The position numbers and the translations under genes are program-made. DNA of 64,000 nucleotides from Clostridium sp. AN503 (GTDB lineage: Bacteria; Bacillota; Clostridia; Lachnospirales; Lachnospiraceae): the NCBI RefSeq assembly GCF_040719375.1, contig NZ_JBFDTP010000001.1, positions 372,001 to 436,000 on the forward strand, written 5' to 3'. Under the pieces are notes generated by a model. The model was not told where the DNA came from, ran no database searches, and saw only the letters and a program-made list of their open reading frames with translations. Shown here piece after piece: positions 22,996 to 33,400 of this stretch. Every line of letters starts with the position of its first letter. Position 1 is the first letter of the stretch.

Positions 22996-25245
22996 TTACT
23001 CCGCTTCCATGACTTCCCGAAGACGTGCTTTCAAGCCTGTATAGCGCCGCTGCTCCGTCTCATTCTCCACCATGCCCTGGAAGGTCTCAGGGATACCCAC
23101 AAGGCATACGCAGGAGCGGGCCCGGGTCACTGCCGTATAGATCAGGTTCCTGGTCATCAGCATCCTGGGGCCGGAATGGATCGGGATGACCACCGCCGGG
23201 TACTCGCTCCCCTGGGATTTGTGTATGGTGATGGCATAGGCAAGATCCAGCTCCTCCAGCTGTTTAAAGCTGTAATCCACCATACGGCCTTCATCAAACT
23301 CAACCGTCAGCTCCTCAGCAAACTGGTTGATCTCCCGTATGACTCCGATATCACCATTAAACACGCCAGTCCCGGAATCCACCGGGATCCCATAGTGGTT
23401 CCGGGTTTCCCACTCGATCTGGTAATTGTTCTTGATCTGCATGACCTTATCGCCAACGCGGTATATGGTCCCCCCCGCCTCTTTCTCCGGTTTGGAGGGC
23501 GCCTTGGGATTCAAGTACTCCTGGAGGATGCCGTTGAGCCGCTCCACGCCCAGCGCACCCTTGCGCATGGGCGTCATGACCTGAATATCAAATGGATCGG
23601 CATGTACATATCCCGGAAGCTTTTCTTTGATCAGTGTGATCATGGCGCTGATGATAGCATCCGGCTGGTCCCTCCGGATAAACAGAAAGTCATTGCTCCG
23701 TTTACCCAGCATGATCTGCTCCCCGGCATTGATCCGGTGGGCGTTGACAATGATATCGCTCTCCGCTGCCTGACGGAAAATACGGGTCAGCATGACCACA
23801 TTGAAGCATCCAGAGTCGATCATATCCCGAAGCACATTGCCTGGACCTACGCTGGGAAGCTGGTTCACATCCCCCACCAGGATCAGGCGGGTACCCGGAT
23901 TCACCGCCCGCAGGAGCGCGTGCATCAGGTAAATATCCACCATCGAAGTCTCATCGATGATGATGGCGTCCGCGTCCAGCGGATTCTCCTCGTTGCGCTC
24001 AAAATGCATACCGGAGGTATCGCCGTCGTCGGCAGGAATCCCGGACAGCTCCAGCAGCCTGTGGATCGTCCTCGCCTCATAGCCTGTGGCCTCGGTCATC
24101 CTTTTGGCGGCGCGTCCGGTGGGCGCGGCCAAAAGGATCTCCATCTCCTCCTGCTCAAAATACCGGATGATGGTATTGATCGTCGTAGTCTTCCCGGTAC
24201 CGGGTCCTCCTGTGATGATCAGCAGACCGCTGTTGACCGCCTCGGTCACCGCCTGGATCTGCAGTTCATCTGCCTCGATCTGTTCTTCTGCACAGATGCG
24301 TTCCAGTTTCTTTTTAATCTCCGCCTCCGGCTCGCTGCCGCGGATGTTCAAGTCATGGAGCATGCGGGCCGTGTTCAGCTCCGTATAATAATACTGGGCG
24401 GCGTAGACATGGCGGGACGGGGTCTCTGCAGATTTCTGATCTTCCCCCGTTTTTACCACGATCTTCTTTTCCATCTGCAGATCCATCAGATGTTTTTCCA
24501 TCACTTCCGGGCCTACATGCAAAAGCTCCGACGCCGATTTAAGAAGTTCCTCCTGGGGCAGGTAAGTATGGCCATTGGCTACCGACTGGAGCAGGGTATA
24601 GAAAATACCGCTGCGGATACGATAATCTGAATCAGTAAAGATCCCAACCCGCTGGGCAATTTCATCTGCCATTTTAAATCCCACGCCCTGGATATCGTCC
24701 GCCAGCCTGTAAGGATTTTCTTTGATGATACCATACATCCTTGGACCATATTCATTGTAGATCTTCAGCGCCAGGTTCATGGAGATGCCATACTCCTGCA
24801 AAAACATCATCGCCTGGCGCATTTCCTTCTTTTCTTCCATCTGCTCCGAGATCGCCATAGCCATCTTCTCGCTGATGCCCTTTACTTCCGCCAGCCGTTC
24901 CGGCTCCTCCTCGATGATGCGGAAGGTATCCGCCTTGAACCTGCGGACGATCCGCGCTGCCAGAGCCGTCCCGACGCCCTTCACAGCTCCGGAACCGAGA
25001 TAACGCTCCATGGACTCCGTGTCCTCCGGGGCTTTCAGCTCATAGCTCTCCACCTGGATCTGCTCTCCGTAGATCGGATGATCCACCTGCCGCCCACTGG
25101 CCTCGATGAGATCCCCTTCATTGATATAAGGAAATGTCCCAACCAGAACATATTCTTCATCATCCGCATTGACACTCAGGATGGAATAGCCGTTTTCTTC
25201 ATTCCGAAACTTTATTTTTTCAACAAATCCATTTACTGTTGCCAT
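22996..25245 (-). CDS. recD2: RecD2-type ATP-dependent DNA helicase
   Basis: 749 residues, usual for RecD2 (720-830). N-terminal OB-like region (about 1-80), then helix-hairpin-helix elements (LGSGAVKGVGTALAARIVRR; LAEVKGISEKMAMAISEQ), and the SF1B motor: Walker A GGPGTGKTTTINTI, Walker B-like IIIDETSMVDIYL, motif III LVGDVNQLPSVGPGN and motif VI AITIHKSQGSEYPAV with YTAVTRARS. 5'-3' helicase involved in repair without RecBC. It lies upstream of comF and downstream of mreB, whose terminator (25292-25325) separates the two. Confidence 0.93.
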   Translation of the reverse strand: MATVNGFVEKIKFRNEENGYSILSVNADDEEYVLVGTFPYINEGDLIEASGRQVDHPIYGEQIQVESYELKAPEDTESMERYLGSGAVKGVGTALAARIVRRFKADTFRIIEEEPERLAEVKGISEKMAMAISEQMEEKKEMRQAMMFLQEYGISMNLALKIYNEYGPRMYGIIKENPYRLADDIQGVGFKMADEIAQRVGIFTDSDYRIRSGIFYTLLQSVANGHTYLPQEELLKSASELLHVGPEVMEKHLMDLQMEKKIVVKTGEDQKSAETPSRHVYAAQYYYTELNTARMLHDLNIRGSEPEAEIKKKLERICAEEQIEADELQIQAVTEAVNSGLLIITGGPGTGKTTTINTIIRYFEQEEMEILLAAPTGRAAKRMTEATGYEARTIHRLLELSGIPADDGDTSGMHFERNEENPLDADAIIIDETSMVDIYLMHALLRAVNPGTRLILVGDVNQLPSVGPGNVLRDMIDSGCFNVVMLTRIFRQAAESDIIVNAHRINAGEQIMLGKRSNDFLFIRRDQPDAIISAMITLIKEKLPGYVHADPFDIQVMTPMRKGALGVERLNGILQEYLNPKAPSKPEKEAGGTIYRVGDKVMQIKNNYQIEWETRNHYGIPVDSGTGVFNGDIGVIREINQFAEELTVEFDEGRMVDYSFKQLEELDLAYAITIHKSQGSEYPAVVIPIHSGPRMLMTRNLIYTAVTRARSCVCLVGIPETFQGMVENETEQRRYTGLKARLREVMEAE

Positions 25246-25291
25246 CTCTCCCGCTCCAAACGTATCTTTTGTGGGTTTGTTCCCATAAAGG

Positions 25292-25325
25292 CAAAAAGTC
25301 CCGCGTCCGCGATGGACACGAGACT
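25292..25325 (-). terminator. Terminator of mreB
   Basis: AGTCCCGCGTCC (25297-25308) pairs with GGACACGAGACT (25314-25325) with mismatches, followed by TTTTT on the minus strand; 46 bases after the mreB stop. Confidence 0.8.
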
Positions 25326-25370
25326 TCTATATTGCTATATTTCAGGCTGCTCTCTACAACTCTCCAAAGA

Positions 25371-26375
25371 TCAATACTCCATCGCCCTGGCATCTCCGTG
25401 TTGGAATTCAATGAATTTACCGGTACCGATCGCTACGGCAGTCAGCGGATCTTCCGCTACCATGGTGGTGATGCCCGTCTTCTCCTCGATCAGCTGATCC
25501 AGGCCGTTTAACAGGGAACCACCTCCGGTCATCACAATGCCCCGGTCAAAAATATCCGCTGCAAGCTCCGGCGGTGTGCGCTCCAATACGTTGTGCACCG
25601 CATCTACGATCTGCATAGCCGGTTCCTTCAGCGCATCCAGCGTCTCATCCGATGTGACCACTATGGTCTTCGGCAGGCCGGTAACCAGGTTCCGTCCGCG
25701 GACTTCCATGGTCAGGACTTCGGGCCTGCGGTAAGCCGCGCCGATATTGATCTTGATCTCCTCAGCCGTTCTCTCACCGATCAGGAGGTTGTGCTTCTTT
25801 CTCATATAACGCACTAGCGCCTCGTCGAAGTCATCACCAGCCACCTTGATGGAGGTGCTCACCACTGTTCCTCCCAGGGAGATCACTGCGATGTCGGCAG
25901 TACCGCCTCCAATATCTACGATCATATTACCGCAGGCCTTGGAGATGTCAATGCCTGCGCCGATGGCTGCTGCAACCGGCTCCTCAATGATGGACACATC
26001 TCTGGCGCCTGCCTGATAAGTCGCATCTTCGACCGCCTTTTTCTCCACCTCAGTCGCTCCGCTGGGGATACAGACCGCGATGCGCGGCTTGCGAAGGGTC
26101 CTCTTGCCCACTGCCTTGGTAATGAAATATTTTAACATCTTCTCTGTCACGGTATAGTCAGAGATAACGCCCTGACGCAGCGGTCTTACAGCAATGATAT
26201 TACCCGGGGTTCTTCCGATCATCAGACGTGCTTCCTCACCGATCGCCATGATCTTGTTGGTATCACGGTCGATCGCCACAACGGACGGCTCTTTCAGCAC
26301 CACGCCTTTGCCCTTGATATATACTAAAATGCTCGCCGTACCTAAATCGATACCGATGTCATTGGATACTAACAT
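25371..26375 (-). CDS. mreB: MreB/Mbl rod-shape actin homolog
   Basis: 334 residues from the ATG at 26375, fixed by AGGAGG seven bases upstream; the longer frame to 26408 has no ribosome site. Actin-fold motifs: phosphate 1 SNDIGIDLGTASILVYIKG, connect and phosphate 2 IVDIGGGTADIAVISLGG, adenosine motif GIVMTGGGSLLNGLDQLI. It forms membrane-bound filaments that guide cell-wall synthesis. It stands apart from mreC/mreD, so it may be the Mbl or MreBH type; sequence alone does not settle this. Confidence 0.92.
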   Translation of the reverse strand: MLVSNDIGIDLGTASILVYIKGKGVVLKEPSVVAIDRDTNKIMAIGEEARLMIGRTPGNIIAVRPLRQGVISDYTVTEKMLKYFITKAVGKRTLRKPRIAVCIPSGATEVEKKAVEDATYQAGARDVSIIEEPVAAAIGAGIDISKACGNMIVDIGGGTADIAVISLGGTVVSTSIKVAGDDFDEALVRYMRKKHNLLIGERTAEEIKINIGAAYRRPEVLTMEVRGRNLVTGLPKTIVVTSDETLDALKEPAMQIVDAVHNVLERTPPELAADIFDRGIVMTGGGSLLNGLDQLIEEKTGITTMVAEDPLTAVAIGTGKFIEFQHGDARAMEY

Positions 26376-26438
26376 TATCATTCCTCCTGTTTGTTCCTTA
26401 CAGTCCATTTTTCTCGAATTTTAACTCTAATCTCTCTT

Positions 26439-26467
26439 ATTATATACAATCATAGCATTTTTTGAAA
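26439..26467 (-). promoter_or_regulatory. mreB promoter
   Basis: Minus strand: -35 TTTCAA (26462-26467), 17-base spacer, -10 TATAAT (26439-26444). Leader of about 55 bases to the start codon. Confidence 0.7.
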
Positions 26468-26554
26468 GGGTTTTTTTATTTTTTATTTTCTTTATAGTTT
26501 TTTTATTGTGGAGACACATTTTTGACACAATTGTTTTTTATACTCTAAGTACAT

Positions 26555-26692
26555 TATCCGAAAGGGTAATGAACCTTTGTTTCAAGTGCATACTTGAAAT
26601 TACAAAGCTTTTTCATACTCATACCGGGCAGTTTAAAACTGCCCGGCCCCCCTAAAGACTTTCCGCTCTGCTTTGTGCAGGGCGGTTTTTTA
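26555..26692 (+). ncRNA. Candidate structured C-rich RNA, copy 1
   Basis: No open frame, but a series of well-formed hairpins: ATTATCC-gaaa-GGGTAAT, CTTTG(TTTCAAGT-gcat-ACTTGAAA)CAAAG, CCGGGCAGT-TTAA-ACTGCCCGG, then a single-stranded CCCCCCTAAAG and a final intrinsic terminator. A TTGACA lies at 26522-26527, though no good -10 at 17-18 bases was found. The stretch TACTCATACC-stem-CCCCCCTAAA recurs at 27298-27348. The C-run could pair with Shine-Dalgarno sequences, as in C-rich regulatory RNAs (inference). Ends are approximate. Confidence 0.5.
26663..26692 (+). terminator. Intrinsic terminator of RNA copy 1
   Basis: CCGCTCTGC (26663-26671) and GCAGGGCGG (26677-26685) form a stem with one G-T pair and a TTTGT loop, followed by seven T on the plus strand. 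It touches the 3' end of the hicB remnant on the opposite strand. Confidence 0.85.
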
Positions 26693-26693
26693 T

Positions 26694-26884
26694 TCATATG
26701 TCATTCTTCGCCAGAAGGTACACACAATACTGGTTCACGCTTACCCCTTCCCGCCTGGAGTGTTCCGCCAGCTGACGGTGCAGTGACTTGGGGAGGCGCA
26801 GTTTAAACTGCCAGAATATTTTTCCAGATCATCCGGTTCAGGAATCCTATAAGGGAGCTTCATGTACTCATCGATTGTTCTCAT
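26694..26884 (-). pseudogene. hicB: HicB antitoxin remnant
   Basis: The start MRTIDEYMKLPYR is intact and overlaps the end of hicA by 17 bases. The middle of the usual HicB domain is deleted, and the frame jumps to PEPDDLEKYSG. A further one-base loss then shifts into the frame QFKLRLPKSLHRQLAEHSRR ... VNQYCVYLLAKND, which is the C-terminal ribbon-helix-helix DNA-binding part. As read, no working antitoxin can be made. Confidence 0.75.
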
Positions 26885-27125
26885 TGCTTTTCTCCTCGCT
26901 TTCCACTATTTCTTTTACCATTGGAACGTATATCTTCTTTATTGGTTCATTCTTTGGAATCGTAATCGGCATACATCTATTCTTTCAAAATGTAACGTGA
27001 CCGCTGCCGCTTTTGGGCTCCCTCATTTCGTATCTGTAATGTTCCAAAATACGCCGAAGTTCATCAAAACGCCAATCTTTAGACAACAAAATTATCCTGT
27101 CCAATAGTTTATTCCATTGAGACAT
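26868..27125 (-). pseudogene. hicA: HicA mRNA-interferase toxin, interrupted by an in-frame stop
   Basis: The 85-codon frame starts at 27125 with AAGGAG six bases upstream. MSQWNKLLDRIILLSKDWRF, DELRRILEHYRYEMREPKSG and SGHVTF give the HicA dsRBD-like fold with the catalytic His in GSGHVTF. Codon 47, just after TF, is TGA where an Arg codon is usual (TF-R-K). The frame then continues correctly with KNRCMPITIPKNEPIKKIYV to the natural stop. A single point mutation has probably silenced the toxin, consistent with the broken antitoxin next to it. Confidence 0.82.
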
Positions 27126-27281
27126 ATCCTACTCCTTCTACATACGTTGGTGTCATATATGGTGTCAATATTATAGTAGTCAACATAGATTTATACAAAG
27201 GTTCATTTTTTTCTAATAATTTTTATTCTTTTTTCATGAAAAGTCCACAGTTTACTCACATTTTGCCTGTATTATAGATCT

Positions 27282-27432
27282 TGTAAAGCAAAAAGCTTTA
27301 CGATACTCATACCAGGCAGTTGAAAAACTGCCACCCCCCTAAAAACCATTTTCTTTAATTTGTATACCTACCATTCCCAAAGTTTACGGGGTGAAAAAGG
27401 CTTCCCACCTTTTTCACCCCGTAGGCATTTTT
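27282..27432 (+). ncRNA. Candidate structured C-rich RNA, copy 2
   Basis: Second copy of the element at 26555-26692, in the same orientation. Order: GTAAAGC-aaaa-GCTTTAC hairpin, TACTCATACC, AGGCAGTT-gaaa-AACTGCC hairpin, single-stranded CCCCCCTAAAAA, AU-rich stretch, and a 16-bp hairpin. A TGTATTAT extended -10 lies just upstream (about 27271-27278). The two copies share about 45 bases with changes that keep the central stem paired. No protein frame. Boundaries are approximate. Confidence 0.48.
27385..27423. terminator. 16-bp perfect hairpin 3' of the giant adhesin gene and RNA copy 2
   Basis: TACGGGGTGAAAAAGG (27385-27400) and CCTTTTTCACCCCGTA (27408-27423) with a 7-base loop. On the plus strand GGCATTTTT follows; on the minus strand there is no T-run. 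It lies 33 bases after the stop codon of the minus-strand adhesin gene, so it may protect or end both transcripts. Confidence 0.65.
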
Positions 27433-27456
27433 ATGAATCATTTTGCCGGCTGATTT

Positions 27457-30400
27457 TTACTCCGGTCCTCCATCCCTTTTCTTCTTTTTCAGAATACAGA
27501 TCCCCAGAATTGACAGCAGCATGATCCAGCCATACATAAGCCTCTCTGAGGCGTCTCCTGTTCCCGGAAGCGGAATCATGATGCTTCCATCCGGACCGAA
27601 TATCAACCAGCCTCCGGCCTTTGGCGATTCCGGTATGTAAACAGCGGTGATCCGGCCGATCTTTTCCGGCACATCCGTTTTGGGGGTGTCAGGCGCCGGG
27701 TGATCCGGCTCTCCAGGTTTTGGAGTATACGGCTTACGCCTGTTTTCGCAGACCACCGTAAAAATTTCCCTTCCGTGTGGGACGGTGAACCATATATCTT
27801 CCAGGGGCAGATATCCGTAAGGTGTGCGGATCTCTCTTAAAAGATAGGTTTCATCTGCTGTTAAAATTCCCTTCAGCTCATGGGGGACCGTCCCTGATAT
27901 CCATATGTCCACCACATTGCCGTCCCTGTCCAGGATCTGGAATTCTGCTCCCTGCAGCGGTTCTTTCGTATCTCCATCCAGTTTCTGCACCTGCACGCGG
28001 GTAAGGCCGTCCGCCATGATCACTTTTTCCGGCGTCCCGTCTCTGTTCACCGTAAAACGGATCTCTGACGCGTATGCATAGCCCTCGGCAGGACGCTCCT
28101 CCCGCAAAAAATAAGTCCCACCTGGTTCAAGCTCACCCAAAATCCGGTGAGGTTCCTTCCCGGAGATCCAGGAATCCAGCAGGTTCCCGCTCTCATCTGT
28201 CAGGGACATATGGCACCCCGGCAGCTCCTCCCCGTCAGTGAGATCCTTTTTTGAGATGGAAACATCTGTCTTTCGGTCTGCAGCCGTTATCTGGCTCACT
28301 GCACCATCTTCGTTCAGTGTAAAAGCAAGACGGTTGGTTTCCTGCACCTCCCCATTGTCAAAGGTGGTATATTCTCTGACCCTGTAGCTCTCACCCTTTT
28401 TAAACAGCACACGTTCTGAAGTATCGGAAACCTCTCTGGAAAAAACGGCGCAGGCTCCGGAATCCTGTATTTTCCCGGAACTGAGTACTGTGTTGTCACG
28501 CAGACGGGTGATCTGGAATCTGGCATTCCGGTATGGTTCCGGGTCGATATGTACAAACCGGTTGCCTTTCAGTGAAAGGCGGTCCCCACTGTGCACTGTC
28601 CCCGTACCTCCATTGCCCCAATACGGATAACTTCCTCGCAGCTCTTCTCCATTGTCGGCAAACAGTCGGATCTCAAATTCTTCAGTCTCGTCTCCGCAGA
28701 GATTCTTGCCGGAACCAGTCACTTCATGGTACAGGGTAAGCTCCCCCGGCTGGAGCACAGGCACTTCCTTTTCTGTTATAACTGTATTTCCATTGTATTT
28801 TAAGGAGGCAGAAATCCTGGAGGAGGTCCCGCCCACTTCCGTGGCAAACGTGACGGAACCGCTTTGGAGAGGCTTTATGTCCTTTAAGTCAAAGACCAGG
28901 ACTCCGCCAGCCTGCACCTGGCTTTTGTTCTGAAATCCGCCGTTATACTGTATTCCACCGCCTCCATCCAGCACGTTCGTGCCGGAATCCAGGTGGATCG
29001 TCAGCCTCATATCAGCAGCAGCGTTGGACAAGTTTACATAAGTCACAGTATTGAGCACAGCCTGTCCCGGGTCCAGCGCTTCACCCGGGCTGGTTCCGGG
29101 ATTGTACATAAGGATCCTTGGATTCTCCGGCGCTGTGTTATTATGGATCGTAGTCTCTGTCATGGCTTCTCCTGGATGGAACTCTGCAACAGGAGTTCCG
29201 TCTGCAAACTCCATAGCAAGCGTCACATCGGTTACCCGGCGCACCGGAAGCAGGTTTGCTCCCGTGTCTTCTGTATCCTTTTCAGAGGGCGGCATGCCTG
29301 TCACTCTGCCTGTGATAAGCTCCGCCCCATCGGAATATACGGTCTTTTCTGTAAATGTATTGGATTCTTCCGTTTCCTGTGTATGGTATACTTTCACGGC
29401 ATAACGCCCTTTGAGCGTTACCGACTGAATAGAATCCAGGTCCAGCACCTCTATATTCTCCTGATTCTCCGCCGCGGTTATATAGTTTACCGTAACGGTA
29501 CTCAAGCGGTTGCTCATATCCGCTATTTTCCGCCCGTCTGCCGACAAGGTAAAAATGACCGGTTTCATAATGTGATAACCCGCAGGAGCCTCCTGCTCCT
29601 CCAGAAGATAACTGCGCCCGGCAATCAGCCCTTCCAGCACATGAGCCTTCCCGGACTGTTCCGTGGTCCATGTGTCAACCGGACGGTCCTTATCATAGAT
29701 CAGGCCGTCCTCGTCATCCCGCCCTGTCAGTTCATAGACTGCCAGTCTGGCTCCCTCAACAAAGGCGCTTTCCCCGTTATCATCCCCCAGGGCATCAAAA
29801 TCTTTTTTGGTGATCTCCACGCGGGTTTTCTGGTTCGCCACCGTTACCTTTTCTTCCGCCTGTTCTCCAAATGCAAAGGATACTCCATTCTTATCAGGGG
29901 CAAACTGCCAGCGGAAAACCTCAGTATTGACAGCATATCCGTCCGGCGGGATCTGTTCCTTCAATTTATACAGATACGGTTCAATCCTCCCGTCCTCCTG
30001 TACTTCTCCTACAGGCAGCCCCTTAACAACTGCGGTTCCATGGGGGATACCTATGCTGCGCGTCAGGACCGGATTCCTCTGATCGGATTTCCTGTATGCC
30101 GCCAGCTCAAACACTGCGCCTGCGAGGGGCCTGCCAGCCCCATCGTTTTTAACGATCTCCAGCGTCCCCTCTGCCGGAATATCCGTCACACGGACGATCC
30201 GAACCTCGTCCTCCTGCTGGTACTCAAGCTTCACTGGTTCAAACAGGGTGTAATAGCTCGGACTTTCCAGCTCAGCCAGATAGTAGGACCCTTCCGGAAG
30301 CCTCCTGATCTCATGGGGCCGTAAATCCCCCGGCGCATAGCCTTCCGGGATCCGGTTGTTGATGCGGTCAAGCTCTGTATAAATCCCATCCATACCGGTG

Positions 30401-33400
30401 ATCCATTCTTCCACGAGATACTCCGTGGCCTGGATGAAGCTGCCGCTGCCGTCTGCACGATACAGCCCCAGATGCGCTCCTGCCAGTTCGCCAGCCTTAT
30501 CCCTGGATGTTTTGGAAACAACCAGTTTTCCTTCCGAGTTTTCCACATGATAGCGCTGGATATCTCCCGTATCCACAACAGTCACAAGCTGGTCTTCCGC
30601 CTTACAAAACCCATCCGGCACCACAGTTTCCGACAGCACATACTTCCCGCCGACAGGCAGATAATCCATACGGCGGCGTCCTTCCAGCGTCTGATAGGAA
30701 TTGGCATAAGCATTGATATGAGGAAGCTTCCGGTAGTCAAACTGGTACTCAAATGTAAAGTCCCTTCCTCCCGCATTCGCATTTTCACCGTAAATACAGA
30801 TCCGGATATCCTGTCCGCCGTCTGTCCGCCAGGTCATTGCCGCCGTGGTCGGATATAGGGCAGTGTTTCCTCCATCTATGGACGGATCAATCTGTTCCAC
30901 AAAAAGGCAGGATGCAGTCCTAAGCTTACCGTCAGCTTCCCATGACACGGAAGTACCCGGCTGCGTGCCGTACTCGCGGTATACCGCCTCAAAAGCAGGG
31001 ACGAATCCGGCATACTCGCTCCCGTCACCGCTCATCCAGTTATCTACCGGGCGATCCTCATAATACATGGGTTTCCCTTTCTCCCAGACAACGTCCCCAT
31101 CATCATCCAGCATCGCCTCATAAAGAGTAAAAACAGCTCCGGACAACAGTTTTTTCTCCGTTCCGTCAATAAAATATTTCTCCACCTCAACCTTGGTATG
31201 ATCGTCATTCATGATAAAAGTCTGGACTTGCGGGGTGTTTGCAACTTCTACTTCCAATGGACTGCTTTTAACAAATCCGTCAGGTGTATTTAACTCCTCC
31301 AGCACATAACACCCTACCGGGATTCCTTCCATATAAAATGGCACTGTCCCGGTTGTCCATTGTGCCGTCAGTTTTTCGGGCGCAGTTCTGCGGCTGTCGG
31401 TGGACGTATAGGAAAATGGTTCTTCCGTCTTCTTTTCCAGATAATATCCCCTGGGATATTTCTCCGTGTTGTCCGTATAAATCCGTCTTGCCTCATATAA
31501 TGCAAGCTCCGCCCCTGGCAGGGTTCGGAAACCATAACCTCCTGCACGCCCCGTTTGGCAATCCTCTGTGCCGTCAACTTTATCAATCAGGATCTTTGTG
31601 GTCTTCTCCACCATGCCCGCCTGCTGCGCAGCCGGAACTTCCCGGACAGAGATGCCCACCGGCAGCCCTTTTAAATACCCTTCCGGTGCTTTCAGCTCTT
31701 CCATAATATACCGGCCCGCTGGCAGCCGCTTTAGTATATCCGGCTGACCGTCTGTCATCTGATCCTGGAACGGGTCGTTTGGCGTTTTGGCTGAGGTGAT
31801 CCAGGTATTTTCCAGGATATATCCCTCACCCAGGCGGTGATACAGCGGCTTTCTCATGGACTCTGCAGCGTTTAATGGGGCACCATCGCAGAGTTCTTCG
31901 TGGTCATTGATCCTGTAAGCTGCATTGTTATACTCCTCTAAGTTGTCACTATCCTGTTGACGGACAAAATCACCGTTCCGGTCATATAGATCTGCGCTCT
32001 TGTCGTAGGTCCCCTCACTTCTCTGGTAGTATTCCGGCAAGCCGTGTCCGTCATAGACCGGATTTAAACTCTTTTCAAAAGCTCCGTTGTTGTCATCCGA
32101 CAGCACCTCATCATTCATATTCTGCCCAGCCTGATTGGTATTGACGCTGGTCTCCTTATGGCTTTCTTCCCCTGCGTCCGATCTCCAGCTGCCCGTAATG
32201 TAGCCAGATTCTGTATGACGATAAGATGGGCGTTCCCCTCCAGGGATCTCATGGCCGGAATTGTTTGTTATATCCAGTGTTGACTCTTCCTGATATCCGT
32301 CCTGGTTCTCTCCCACTGTCGCGATCCGGGACGTGGTGATCTTGTCTCTGGCTATCACATTGCCATACTCATCCCGGCGGATATTCACCGACCAGACAAG
32401 CACCTGTTCTTCGCCCTCCGGTGTGGTCTCCACTACATATGCCATTCCTGTGTAGGGATCTACCAGGGCATCCCGGTTCCCGTCACGGTCCAGATGGTAT
32501 ACAAGGGTTCCCTCCCCGACCTCCAGAACCTTATCTCTCGGGGAGTAATGGATCTTCGTAAAATCTCCGTCAACAAATTCCAGGTAGGGGGTCCCGCCCT
32601 TGAAAGCAAAAATAGAATGCTCCGTGTCGGTCTTTTCAATGTTTTGCTTATCTGATTCTATTTGTTCTATTGCCACTTTTCCATAATCCCGGTCATAGCC
32701 ATAAAGGATCTCACGACCGTCCACATTCTCCGACACGGTCACGGCAAGGCTGTCCAGATCGTAGTACAGGATATCTGTGTCATGACGCTGCAGTGTCACC
32801 GCCGACCAGACATTGCCGGTCTCCATGATCGGTTCCCCGTCCTTATCCACTCCGGCCTGGTATTCCACTGTGATCTCCTGACCATCCGAGTCCTTTTCCT
32901 TGACAAAATCTACCTTCTCCCCGGCATAACCTTCCTTCACATACATCCGGGTTATGTTATTGGTATCGTTCCGCTCAATCACCAGACCGTTATAGGCGTG
33001 ATCCTCCGTATCACCGGAAGGATTGAGCGCGATCGCTTCAAACAGGGCCATGGTGGCGCCCGCCACGTACTGGTTTACATCGTCGGCAGTCTCAAGTGTC
33101 CGGGTCACATAACCGTATCCGGCAAAATTTCTTCCGTTGTAGATGATCTCCACCTGTTCCCCGGCTGACCGCAGACCTGCAAGATACTCCAGTGTGCCTT
33201 TCTTCCATGCGTATCCAAGGTAATCACCGTTCTCATACGCATATACAAGGGACGGATTATTGCCAATATCCACCAGCTTTCCATCGACACGGCCGCTGAT
33301 CTTGAACGTTACGGTTTTATCGGCTGTAGTGTTTGCTGTGGTGATGCTGGATTCTTTCAGTTTTTCCACCTGCAGCTTAACTGGCTGGTTCTCCACATTG

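Noticed and set aside
23176..24630. 484-codon plus-strand frame over recD2
   Set aside because: Antisense shadow of the helicase gene; no recognisable domain.
26480..27430. CRISPR array or classical transposon
   Set aside because: Only two copies of the direct repeat, no spacers of fixed length, no cas or transposase genes; interpreted as RNA-like elements flanking hicAB.
28993..30324. 443-codon plus-strand frame inside the giant adhesin
   Set aside because: Shadow of the adhesin coding strand; no start signal and implausible composition.
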